64,000 nt of DNA, from NCBI RefSeq assembly GCF_034119845.1, contig NZ_CP139420.1, positions 1,218,001 through 1,282,000 on the forward strand, given 5' to 3'. The stretch is from Flavobacterium sp. NG2 (lineage in GTDB: Bacteria > Bacteroidota > Bacteroidia > Flavobacteriales > Flavobacteriaceae). The notes below the pieces were generated by a model. It was given only the letters and a program-made list of their open reading frames with translations. It was not told the origin of the DNA and did not search any database. The translations under genes and the position numbers were made by a program. This document shows positions 9,248 to 16,821 of the stretch, piece by piece (positions within the stretch are counted from its first letter, which is position 1; every line of letters begins with the position of its first letter).

Positions 9248-9301
9248 AATAAGCTTTGATATATTTCAAATAAGCTTTGATTTAATCAAACTCTTTTAGA
9301 G
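9248..9301. promoter_or_regulatory. Tandem 13-bp repeats upstream of comEC
   Basis: AATAAGCTTTGAT occurs at 9248-9260 and again at 9269-9281, exactly 21 bp apart (two helical turns). It overlaps the dyads TTTGATATATTTCAAA and TTTGATTTAATCAAA. The arrangement resembles a double operator, but no regulator is known. Confidence 0.35.
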
Positions 9302-9320
9302 TATCATCAATTTTTAAAAT

Positions 9321-9381
9321 CTGCGAATATCTGCTAAATCTGCGTGCTTTTTTTTTACGCAGATTTAGCAGATATTCACAG
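9321..9381. repeat. Perfect 21-bp inverted repeat, 11-nt loop
   Basis: Bases 9325-9345 and 9357-9377 are exact reverse complements, built of the words atctgctaaatctgcg. It lies between the C40 peptidase stop (9419) and comEC start. The word type (ctgcgaatatctgc) belongs with the dispersed repeats. It could serve as a hairpin terminator for the peptidase gene, although it lacks a strong T run on the minus strand. Confidence 0.65.
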
Positions 9382-9418
9382 ATGAGTGTCTAATAGTAAT
9401 TTATAAAATTCTCGTTTT

Positions 9419-9895
9419 TTATTCTAAAACTCTATTCAGTTGAGTGAAACTTTTTTGATAGTAGGATTCCTTAGTCGAAGAAATGATGACCCCTCTTGAA
9501 GTAGAGGAGTGAATGAATTTTATTTCATCATCGTTAGCCTCGGTTATTATCCCAACATGATTGATGCGGGAACTGTTATTGGTTTTAAAGAAAATTAAGT
9601 CTCCTTTTTGCGCTTTAGAAGTATTTTTCCCTAAATCAATTCCAGTTTTGGCTTGGTCATAGGAAGTTCTTGGAAGTTTGATGTCAAACTGTCCAAAAGT
9701 GTTGTAAACCAGTCCAGAACAATCGAAACCAGCTTTAGTTGTACCTGCCATTTTATAAGGTACACCAATGTTTTCTATCGCAGTATCTATGATTTGGTCG
9801 GCTAGTGTGTTACTTTTTTTAGTAACAATTTTCGAAGTCGATTTACAAGAAGCGAATAAAACTATGCAAAGGAGGATGGGGATAATTTTTTTCAA
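9419..9895 (-). CDS. NlpC/P60 (C40) cell-wall peptidase lipoprotein
   Basis: Likely cuts peptidoglycan stem peptides (D-gamma-glutamyl-diamino acid bonds) from the periplasm. The catalytic cysteine is in FDCSG (C59), the histidine in NHVGII (H113) and a polar third residue in FIHSS (H129). I place the start at the TTG at 9895: it gives MKKIIPILLCIVLFASC, a good lipoprotein signal with lipobox FASC (C17). The longer reading frame up to 9985 translates a repeat block and is unlikely. The final protein is 158 residues, a single-domain member without SH3 repeats. It lies just downstream of lpxB with the repeat 9911-10020 between. Confidence 0.85.
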   Translation of the reverse strand: MKKIIPILLCIVLFASCKSTSKIVTKKSNTLADQIIDTAIENIGVPYKMAGTTKAGFDCSGLVYNTFGQFDIKLPRTSYDQAKTGIDLGKNTSKAQKGDLIFFKTNNSSRINHVGIITEANDDEIKFIHSSTSRGVIISSTKESYYQKSFTQLNRVLE

Positions 9896-9910
9896 AAGAG
9901 CGTTATTAAG

Positions 9911-10020
9911 ATTTAACCACAAAGTTTTTTTAACCACAAAGTGCACAAAGTAGACACTAAGGTCACTAAGCTTTTTTAAACACAAATTTTCTGTGATAAT
10001 CTGTGCAATCTGTGTTTTGA
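9911..10020. repeat. Dispersed intergenic repeat block
   Basis: Runs of related words: aaccacaaagt, aaccacaaagtgcacaaag, acactaaggtcactaag, aacacaaattttctgtg, aatctgtgcaatctgtg. It belongs to the same family as the other intergenic blocks and separates lpxB from the C40 peptidase. Confidence 0.55.
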
Positions 10021-10024
10021 AAAT

Positions 10025-11137
10025 TTATTTTTTTAATTCTGTTACAATTAACCTAGCCGTTTTTTCGCTTGCACCTTCACCACCTAATTTTTGTTCTAGC
10101 AAGTCGTATTTTTCAAGCAAGCTCTGGCGATACTGAGGCTCTAGGATTTTTGTCAATTCCTTTTTGATGTTAGCGGTGTTTAAATTGTCTTGAATCAATT
10201 CTGTTACGACTTCTTCATCCATAATCAGGTTGACAAGCGAGATGTATTTTAAAGTAATGATGCGTTTTGCAATTTGGTACGAAAGCCAACTCCCTTTATA
10301 GCAGACAACTTCAGGAACTTTGAATAAAGCGGTTTCTAGTGTTGCTGTTCCAGAAGTTACTAGCGCTGCGGTTGCGTTTTGTAACAATCCGTAGGTTTTA
10401 TTCGAAATGAATTTGATATTTTTCTTAGATATGAACTGTTCGTAAAACGAATATTCTTGACTTGGAGCACCTGCAATGACAAATTGATAATCAGGAAAGT
10501 CATCTACAACGCTAAGCATCACCGAAAGCATTTTGGTGATTTCTTGTTGTCGGCTTCCTGGTAATAAGGCGATTATTGGTTTGTCGCTTAATTGGTTTTC
10601 AGTTTTGAAAGTGGCTGTGTCAATTTTAGGACGTTGCGCAATGGCGTCGATTAAAGGATGGCCAACGTAGGTTACCTCATAATTATATTTTTCGTAAAAG
10701 GGTTTTACAAAAGGCAATACCACATACATATGGTCAATGGTCGCTTTAATGGTTTCGACTCTCCCAGCTCTTGAGGCCCAAACTTGTGGACTGATGTAAT
10801 AAAAAGTTTTGAATCCAGCTGGTTTGGCCCATTTGGCAATTCGGAGATTGAATCCAGAATTGTCAATAAAAATCAAAGCATCGGGTTGGTAAGCGGCTAT
10901 GTCCTCTTTGCATGTTTTGATGAAGCCAAGGATTTTAGAGAGGTTTTTGATAATCTCACCAAATCCCATAAAGGCTCTGTCTTTGTAATGCGAAACAAGA
11001 TCGCCACCAGCTTCTTTCATCAAATCGCCTCCCCAACAACGAACCTGAGCGTCTTTATCTTGTTTCAAGATTTCCTTGATCAAATTAGAACCGTGCAAAT
11101 CGCCTGATGCTTCTCCAGCTATGATATAATATTTCAT
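10025..11137 (-). CDS. lpxB: Lipid-A-disaccharide synthase
   Basis: Condenses UDP-2,3-diacylglucosamine with lipid X to form the lipid A disaccharide at the inner face of the cytoplasmic membrane. The N-terminus MKYYIIAGEASGDLHGSNLI carries the GEASGD signature of the family. Further family segments are YYISPQVWASRAGRVETIK and LLPGSRQQEI, and the donor-site region VTSGTATLETAL. The length of 370 residues is normal. It is the last gene of the leftward surE - membrane protein - lpxB group, with 58 nt to the gene before it. Confidence 0.96.
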   Translation of the reverse strand: MKYYIIAGEASGDLHGSNLIKEILKQDKDAQVRCWGGDLMKEAGGDLVSHYKDRAFMGFGEIIKNLSKILGFIKTCKEDIAAYQPDALIFIDNSGFNLRIAKWAKPAGFKTFYYISPQVWASRAGRVETIKATIDHMYVVLPFVKPFYEKYNYEVTYVGHPLIDAIAQRPKIDTATFKTENQLSDKPIIALLPGSRQQEITKMLSVMLSVVDDFPDYQFVIAGAPSQEYSFYEQFISKKNIKFISNKTYGLLQNATAALVTSGTATLETALFKVPEVVCYKGSWLSYQIAKRIITLKYISLVNLIMDEEVVTELIQDNLNTANIKKELTKILEPQYRQSLLEKYDLLEQKLGGEGASEKTARLIVTELKK

Positions 11138-11195
11138 TCGTTATGAATATGTGAAAGTTGGGATAATAACTAAATTCAAAAATAATGATTTGTTT

Positions 11196-11468
11196 TTATA
11201 GAAATAAAGTTAAAATGGTCATTAGAATAATCGAGAAAACGATACCTCTTGCTATCATGTCTTTTTTTACTTTTAATAAAAGCGCAAAAACAACCAAATT
11301 AAGGATAGAGCCTAAAGTAATAATTTTACCTAAGTGTCCTTTTTGTTGCATGACTTGGATACCTGTTATAAAGTCCCAATCAGTAAAAAAGGTAATAAAG
11401 ATAAAACTACCAATAAAAGTGCTTATAAAACCAAGTAGTATACCTAAAAGTAAATGGCTTTTATTCAT
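11196..11468 (-). CDS. Small membrane protein between surE and lpxB
   Basis: A 90-residue protein beginning MNKSHLLLGILLGFISTFIG with three hydrophobic segments (about residues 5-27, 45-63 and 70-88). No catalytic motif is visible and I do not recognise a named family. Its ATG lies inside the end of surE, overlapping by 8 nt (surE stop at 11461-11463), which suggests translational coupling. The place between two envelope/survival genes is the only functional hint. An opposing 100-codon frame on the plus strand is a shadow. Confidence 0.75.
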   Translation of the reverse strand: MNKSHLLLGILLGFISTFIGSFIFITFFTDWDFITGIQVMQQKGHLGKIITLGSILNLVVFALLLKVKKDMIARGIVFSIILMTILTLFL

Positions 11469-12240
11469 TCCAGTTCCAAGTGTTTAATTGTTGTGTGGCA
11501 TGATGAGCAGTCAAATCAAATTGTACGGGTACAATAGAGATGTAGCCATTGGATAAGGCCCATTCGTCAGTGTCTTCGCCTTTGTCTTCGTTTACAAAAT
11601 CACCAGTGAGCCAGTAGTATTCCTTACCAAAAGGAGAAGTACGTTTGTCAAACTTCTCTACCCATAAAGCTTTGGCTTGACGGCAAATTTTAATGCCCTT
11701 GATTTCGTCTCTTTTTAATTTGGGTAAATTGACATTTAAAACCACATCTTTAGGGAGTTTTTTTTCTAAAACTTCAATTGTTATTTTTTTGATAAATGGT
11801 TTTATTTCTTCAAAATTAGCATCCCAATTGTAGTCCAAAAGCGAAAATCCAATAGCAGGAATGCCTTCGATACCTGCTTCAACAGCGGCACTCATGGTTC
11901 CTGAATAAATGACGTTTATCGAGGAATTGGAGCCGTGATTGATGCCCGAAACGCATAGGTCTGGTTTTTTTTTCAAAATTTCATTAACTCCCAATTTTAC
12001 ACAGTCTACAGGTGTCCCAGAGCAGCTGTATTCTAGTATTTCTGCTCCTTCTTTTGATGTTTTATTTAGATACAAAGTACTGTTGATTGTGATAGCGTGC
12101 CCCATAGCACTCTGAGGTTTGTCTGGAGCAACAACTACAACGTCTCCAATTTCGGACATGACAGCAATTAGTGTTCTTATTCCAGGTGCTGATATCCCGT
12201 CATCATTTGTAACTAAAATTAAAGGTCTCGAATTATTCAT
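11461..12240 (-). CDS. surE: 5'/3'-nucleotidase SurE
   Basis: Metal-dependent phosphatase acting on nucleoside monophosphates. The N-terminal LILVTNDDGISAPGI holds the paired aspartates (NDDG) that bind the metal. Other family motifs are VVAPDKPQSAMGHAIT, SGTPVDCVKLG and SGINHGSNSSINVIYSGTMSAA, which includes the asparagine ligand. The length of 259 residues is typical. It is the first gene of the leftward group with the small membrane protein and lpxB, and is divergent from the Prc protease gene across a 201-nt spacer in which I see only AT-rich sequence and a weak TATCTTTA box. Confidence 0.96.
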   Translation of the reverse strand: MNNSRPLILVTNDDGISAPGIRTLIAVMSEIGDVVVVAPDKPQSAMGHAITINSTLYLNKTSKEGAEILEYSCSGTPVDCVKLGVNEILKKKPDLCVSGINHGSNSSINVIYSGTMSAAVEAGIEGIPAIGFSLLDYNWDANFEEIKPFIKKITIEVLEKKLPKDVVLNVNLPKLKRDEIKGIKICRQAKALWVEKFDKRTSPFGKEYYWLTGDFVNEDKGEDTDEWALSNGYISIVPVQFDLTAHHATQQLNTWNWNE

Positions 12241-12441
12241 GGTTTTGTTTTTCTATCTTGTTTTTGAATGGAAAAATAATCTAAAGCTGTTATTTTCTTC
12301 GAATAAACAAAGGAAACGAATTTTCTTGATTTCGTTAGTGAAAGCTGAAACAAAAAACATTTTTATATCTTTAACAAAAAATTATGTAAGCTTTACCGAT
12401 GATGGCATAGTTTTTCCTTTAACTTAGTTTAAAAATTTTGA

Positions 12442-14703
12442 ATGAATGCTATAATTAACTTTATGAAAAGACATTATAAAATACTTCTTACAATTGTCGT
12501 GCTTTCAGTGACGTTGTTTGCCTTTAATATTAAATCTAAAAACGAATCTGATCCTGATAAAGACAGGTTGCTTTTGGAATTGTTAACATTTGTGATTGAA
12601 AAAGGACATTATAGTCCAGCTGCCATAGATGATAGCTTTTCAAAAGGAGTTTATAAAGATTATATTCAAGCTTTGGATCCCTCTAAACGTTTTTTTCTAC
12701 AATCAGATATTGATGAGTTTTCTAAATATGAAACACAAATAGACGACCAAATACTAAACAAAGATTTAACTTTTTTTAGTTTGACTTATGAGCGTTTGAT
12801 GAAGCGTATGGAGGAGAGCAAGAAATTGTATCAAGCAATTTTGGAGGTACCTTTTGATTTTACAATTGATGAAAGCTTTAATACAGATTACGAAAAGGCA
12901 CCTTATGCAAAAAACGAAATTGAGCTTAAGGAAAGATGGCGCAAGCAAATTAAATTATCTACACTTTCATCATTGACTGATAGAATAAAGATTCAAGAAA
13001 ACAAAGCCAAAGGAATTGTTGAGGAAGCAAAGTCAGAAGATGAAGTAGAGGATGGACAGTTATCAATTGAAGAAGCGCCAAAAACGGTACAAAAACCAGT
13101 AACAAAAGACCATGAAAAACTTAAAAGTTTCGCGGAATTAGAGAAAGAAACTAGAGAAAGTTCTAAAAAATCTTTAGACGAATATTTTGGTTTCATGAAG
13201 GATTTGAATCGAAATGATTGGTTTTCGGTTTATATCAACTCGATTACGGCTCGTTTTGATCCACATACAAATTATTTTGCTCCTGATGAAAAAGAGCGTT
13301 TTGATGTAAGTATGAGTGGAAAGCTTGAGGGTATTGGTGCTAGACTACAAAAGAAAAATGATTTCACTGAGATTTCTGAATTGATATCAGGAGGTCCAGC
13401 TTGGAGAGGGAAAAAATTAGAGGCTGGTGATGTTATTATGAAAGTTGCTCAAGGTGATGGAGAGCCTGTTGATGTTGTAGGAATGCGTTTGGACGATGTC
13501 GTTAAAAAAATAAAAGGGCCAAAAGGTTCTGAAGTTCGTTTGACGGTAAAGAAAGTGGATGGTACAATTACGGTTATTTCAATCATAAGAGATATTGTTG
13601 AAATTGAGGAAACCTATGTTAAATCTAGTATCGTTACTAAGAACGGTCTTAAATACGGTGTAATATATTTGCCTAAATTTTATATTGACTTTGAAAACAA
13701 AAACGGTAGAGATGCTGGTAAAGATATCGCACTAGAAGTTGATAGATTGAAAAAGGTAGGAATTGACGGAATTGTTCTTGATGTTCGTGATGATGGAGGT
13801 GGTTCATTGTCAACAGTTGTTGATATAGCGGGGTTATTTATAGATGAAGGACCAATAGTTCAAATCAAATCGGCTGGTAGAAAAAAAGAAGTGTTATACG
13901 ATAGAGATAATAAAATTGAATGGGATGGACCTTTAGTGATTATGGTCAATAATTTTTCAGCTTCAGCTTCTGAAATTTTGGCAGCAGCTATTCAAGATTA
14001 TAAAAGAGGTGTCATTATTGGTAGCAAGCAAACATATGGTAAGGGTACTGTTCAAAATGTGATAGATTTAAATCAGTTTGTACGTAATAGTTCTGTTGGT
14101 GACCTAGGGGCATTGAAAACAACTACTCAAAAGTTTTATAGAATTAATGGGGGGTCTACTCAATTGGAAGGAGTGAGCAGTGATGTGGTTATGCCTGATA
14201 GATATGCTTATCTTAAGATGGGTGAGCGTGATGTTGAAAACGCCATGCCATGGGATAAAATCGATGCTGCGGTATATAAAGTTTGGGATAAGAATGAAAA
14301 TTTCAATAAGGCTATTACAAATAGTAGAAACCGTATTGCAACTAGTGAAAATTTCAAGTTAATTGATGAAAACGCTAAATGGATTGATAGTCGCTCTGCA
14401 GATAATACTTATAGTTTGAATTTGGATAAATTTAGAGCAGCTCAAAAAGAGATTGAGGAAAAAGCTAAAAAGTACAAGCCTATATCTCAGTATAAGAACA
14501 ATTTAGAGTTTTATTCATTGCCTTATGAAGTTGAGCAGACAAACAAGGATGTAGTCTTGAAGGAGAAAAGAGAAAGATGGCATGAAGCATTGTCCAAAGA
14601 TATTTATGTTGAAGAAGCATTAAATGTATTGGATGATTTGCAAACAAAACCCATTTCTAAAAAAAATGTAAGTTCGAAAAAAGATAAATTAGTAAAATCA
14701 TAA
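12442..14703 (+). CDS. Carboxy-terminal processing protease (Prc/Tsp-like, S41)
   Basis: Periplasmic serine protease that degrades or trims proteins from the C-terminus. Layout: N-terminal membrane anchor/signal (residues 8-30), helical N-terminal region with LDPSKRFFLQSDIDEF typical of Prc, a PDZ domain (about 285-375) and the S41 catalytic domain. The catalytic serine lies in NNFSASASEI (serines 506-510) and the lysine in TYGKGTVQ (K534), the usual Ser/Lys dyad. A C-terminal DUF3340-like helical extension reaches residue 753. The ATG at 12442 is retained; an in-frame ATG seven codons later would also leave the anchor intact. Confidence 0.93.
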   Translation: MNAIINFMKRHYKILLTIVVLSVTLFAFNIKSKNESDPDKDRLLLELLTFVIEKGHYSPAAIDDSFSKGVYKDYIQALDPSKRFFLQSDIDEFSKYETQIDDQILNKDLTFFSLTYERLMKRMEESKKLYQAILEVPFDFTIDESFNTDYEKAPYAKNEIELKERWRKQIKLSTLSSLTDRIKIQENKAKGIVEEAKSEDEVEDGQLSIEEAPKTVQKPVTKDHEKLKSFAELEKETRESSKKSLDEYFGFMKDLNRNDWFSVYINSITARFDPHTNYFAPDEKERFDVSMSGKLEGIGARLQKKNDFTEISELISGGPAWRGKKLEAGDVIMKVAQGDGEPVDVVGMRLDDVVKKIKGPKGSEVRLTVKKVDGTITVISIIRDIVEIEETYVKSSIVTKNGLKYGVIYLPKFYIDFENKNGRDAGKDIALEVDRLKKVGIDGIVLDVRDDGGGSLSTVVDIAGLFIDEGPIVQIKSAGRKKEVLYDRDNKIEWDGPLVIMVNNFSASASEILAAAIQDYKRGVIIGSKQTYGKGTVQNVIDLNQFVRNSSVGDLGALKTTTQKFYRINGGSTQLEGVSSDVVMPDRYAYLKMGERDVENAMPWDKIDAAVYKVWDKNENFNKAITNSRNRIATSENFKLIDENAKWIDSRSADNTYSLNLDKFRAAQKEIEEKAKKYKPISQYKNNLEFYSLPYEVEQTNKDVVLKEKRERWHEALSKDIYVEEALNVLDDLQTKPISKKNVSSKKDKLVKS

Positions 14704-14711
14704 CGTTTTGA

Positions 14712-15563
14712 ATGAATAATATAACCGAATCAATATTCGCTTTGACGCTCCAAAAAATCTGCCTGATTTTTTGGAGCGTTTTTAGTTTTACATTTTTATA
14801 TTCTTGTAAAAGTGAAACTAAAACTAAGGTCGTTGCCAATTCAATTGAAGACTTTCAAGCGGTAGATTTAGGTAAAGAGAAGAGTTGGACCTATTTTTTA
14901 CCCAAAAAAAATACGAATCAACTAGTGCATCATCAATATTATAGTTTGTCATATAATGAGAAAGCAGAACAAGCAGAATGGGTTGCATATGAGTTGAAAA
15001 AGGAATATGTGAAAAATAATGATTTTAAAAGGCCTTATTTTATCGAAGATCCCAAAGTTGTAACTCAATCAGCTGATTGGAGGAATTATAAAAATTCAGG
15101 TTATGATAAAGGTCATCTCTGTCCAGCGGGTGATATGGAGTTTGATTTAAAGGCTTATAACGACACTTTTTATACTTCAAATATTTCACCTCAAAACCAC
15201 GAATTTAATTCTGGAATTTGGAATAGGTTAGAGCAAAAAGTTCGATTTTGGGCTCAAAAATATGATGGTGTTGTCGTAATTACTGGTGGTGTATTAAAGA
15301 ATACATCGGAAACTATTGGTAATGAAAAGGTAGTTGTGCCAAATTACTTTTATAAAATTATTTTTGAAAATGAGTTAGGCAAGCATAAGATGATTGCCTT
15401 TTTGATGCCAGCAGTTAAAAGCAATAAAGCCCTTTATGAATATGTAGTTCCAGTTGATAGTATCGAAAAAATAACAGGAATTGACTTCTTTCCAAATTTA
15501 GATGATAAAATTGAAAACAGCCTAGAGAAAAGTACAGATTATAAATCTTGGATTTTTAATTAA
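14712..15563 (+). CDS. DNA/RNA non-specific endonuclease, predicted lipoprotein
   Basis: A secreted sugar-nonspecific nuclease. DKGHLCPAGDM is the DRGH-type motif with the general-base histidine, and NISPQNHEFNSGIWNRLE holds the metal-binding asparagine and the conserved glutamate. The N-terminus ends in a lipobox-like FLYSC, so it is probably anchored to a membrane. The start is uncertain: ATG at 14712 or TTG at 14742 (giving MTLQKICLIFW then lipobox). Either way the signal-peptide codons overlap a perfect 15-bp terminator hairpin at 14745-14780. The gene starts only 8 nt after the Prc gene stops. Confidence 0.85.
   Translation: MNNITESIFALTLQKICLIFWSVFSFTFLYSCKSETKTKVVANSIEDFQAVDLGKEKSWTYFLPKKNTNQLVHHQYYSLSYNEKAEQAEWVAYELKKEYVKNNDFKRPYFIEDPKVVTQSADWRNYKNSGYDKGHLCPAGDMEFDLKAYNDTFYTSNISPQNHEFNSGIWNRLEQKVRFWAQKYDGVVVITGGVLKNTSETIGNEKVVVPNYFYKIIFENELGKHKMIAFLMPAVKSNKALYEYVVPVDSIEKITGIDFFPNLDDKIENSLEKSTDYKSWIFN
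14745..14790 (+). terminator. Strong hairpin terminator inside the 5' end of the nuclease gene
   Basis: ACGCTCCAAAAAATC (14745-14759) and GATTTTTTGGAGCGT (14765-14779) pair perfectly over 15 bp with loop TGCCT, followed by TTTTTAGTTTTACATTTTT. It is placed to end transcription of the Prc gene, but lies within the nuclease reading frame. Confidence 0.8.
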
Positions 15564-15576
15564 CAATCGATTTATT

Positions 15577-16809
15577 TTACCACTCATTTACTTTATTGGC
15601 ATCCATTTTAATAAAAACAAAAAGCAAAATTGTAAAACCCCAAAGTCCAGATCCTCCATACGAGAAGAAAGGTAAAGGAACTCCAATGGTGGGGAATATC
15701 CCTAATACCATTGCGATATTTACAAAGAAGTGGATAAATAGGATACTTGCTACACAATAGCCATAAACCCTGCTGAATTTCGTTTTTTGACGCTCTGCTA
15801 AGTATATAATACGTAGTAGTAGACAAACAAACATGATGATGACAAATAATGAGCCAACAAATCCCCATTCTTCACCTACAGTAGTAAATATATAATCAGT
15901 ATGTTGTTCGGGAACAAAACCTCCTTTTGTCTGTGTTCCTTCAAGAAATCCTTTGCCAAACCAGCCGCCGGAGCCAACAGCAATTTCAGATTGATTTGTA
16001 TTATAACCAATCCCTTTCATATCGACAGTTTTACCTAATAATATATTGAAACGGTCTCGGTGATGTTGTTTAAAAACATTTTCAAAAACGTAACTAACAG
16101 ATAATACAAATCCAGAAATTAAAATAAAAATAATGGAGCTTAAAACGATGTTTCTATCGCCTAATCGGGATTTAAAATAGACTAATATAATTGCCAATAA
16201 AGCAATAAGAATAACATATTGAGGTTCTAATATTAAGGTCATAACAAACAATACTATGGCAATAAATCCAGTCCAAATATACCAAGCAGGTAAGCCTTCA
16301 CGATACAATACTATAATAAGAAAGCAATAGATTAAAGCACTTCCAGGGTCATGAGGTACAATAAGCATAATGGGTAAGCCTAGAATGCCTAAAACCTGTA
16401 TTTGCCTATTTGTATCCTTTAGGTTGATTTGGGCATCACTCAAATATTTGGCTAAGGCTAATGCTGTGGCAGTTTTAACAAATTCAGAAGGTTGTATTCC
16501 GAAGGAACCAAAGGAATACCAGTTTGCTTGCCCTTTAATAGTTTTACCAAATACAAATAAACCTGCTAGCGATAATAATCCAATTACATAAATCAAACTA
16601 GCATATTTTTCGTACAATTTACCGTCTACATAAAGTAAAATGAAAATTAAGGGTATTGTTAAAATAATGAAAAGAAGTTGTTTTTCAGAAGTTCCTTCCA
16701 TAGAGGATAACGAAGAAGAATAGATGTTTAGCCATCCCATAATTACTAATAAACTATAGATGATTATGGAAATCCAGTCAATATTGCTTGTTAAACTTTG
16801 ATTTTTCAT
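15577..16809 (-). CDS. rodA: Rod-shape-determining protein RodA (SEDS glycosyltransferase)
   Basis: Polymerises peptidoglycan glycan strands in the elongasome together with PBP2. The 410-residue protein has about ten hydrophobic segments. The extracellular loop with WFGKGFLEGTQTKGGFVPEQHTDYIF contains the SEDS-conserved FVPEQHTDYIF segment with the catalytic-region aspartate. The C-terminal LPFFSYGGSG is the FtsW/RodA signature. It is the last gene of the leftward purH-mreBCD-mrdA-rodA series, 12 nt after mrdA. Confidence 0.95.
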   Translation of the reverse strand: MKNQSLTSNIDWISIIIYSLLVIMGWLNIYSSSLSSMEGTSEKQLLFIILTIPLIFILLYVDGKLYEKYASLIYVIGLLSLAGLFVFGKTIKGQANWYSFGSFGIQPSEFVKTATALALAKYLSDAQINLKDTNRQIQVLGILGLPIMLIVPHDPGSALIYCFLIIVLYREGLPAWYIWTGFIAIVLFVMTLILEPQYVILIALLAIILVYFKSRLGDRNIVLSSIIFILISGFVLSVSYVFENVFKQHHRDRFNILLGKTVDMKGIGYNTNQSEIAVGSGGWFGKGFLEGTQTKGGFVPEQHTDYIFTTVGEEWGFVGSLFVIIMFVCLLLRIIYLAERQKTKFSRVYGYCVASILFIHFFVNIAMVLGIFPTIGVPLPFFSYGGSGLWGFTILLFVFIKMDANKVNEW

Positions 16810-16821
16810 TGAAATGAATCT

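Noticed and set aside
9896..9985. N-terminal extension of the C40 peptidase to 9985
   Set aside because: It translates a dispersed repeat and would bury the lipoprotein signal peptide 30 residues inside.
11185..11487. 100-codon plus-strand ORF opposite the small membrane protein
   Set aside because: It lies antisense to the surE-coupled gene, has no family features, and the minus-strand frame has clear membrane helices and an 8-nt overlap with surE.
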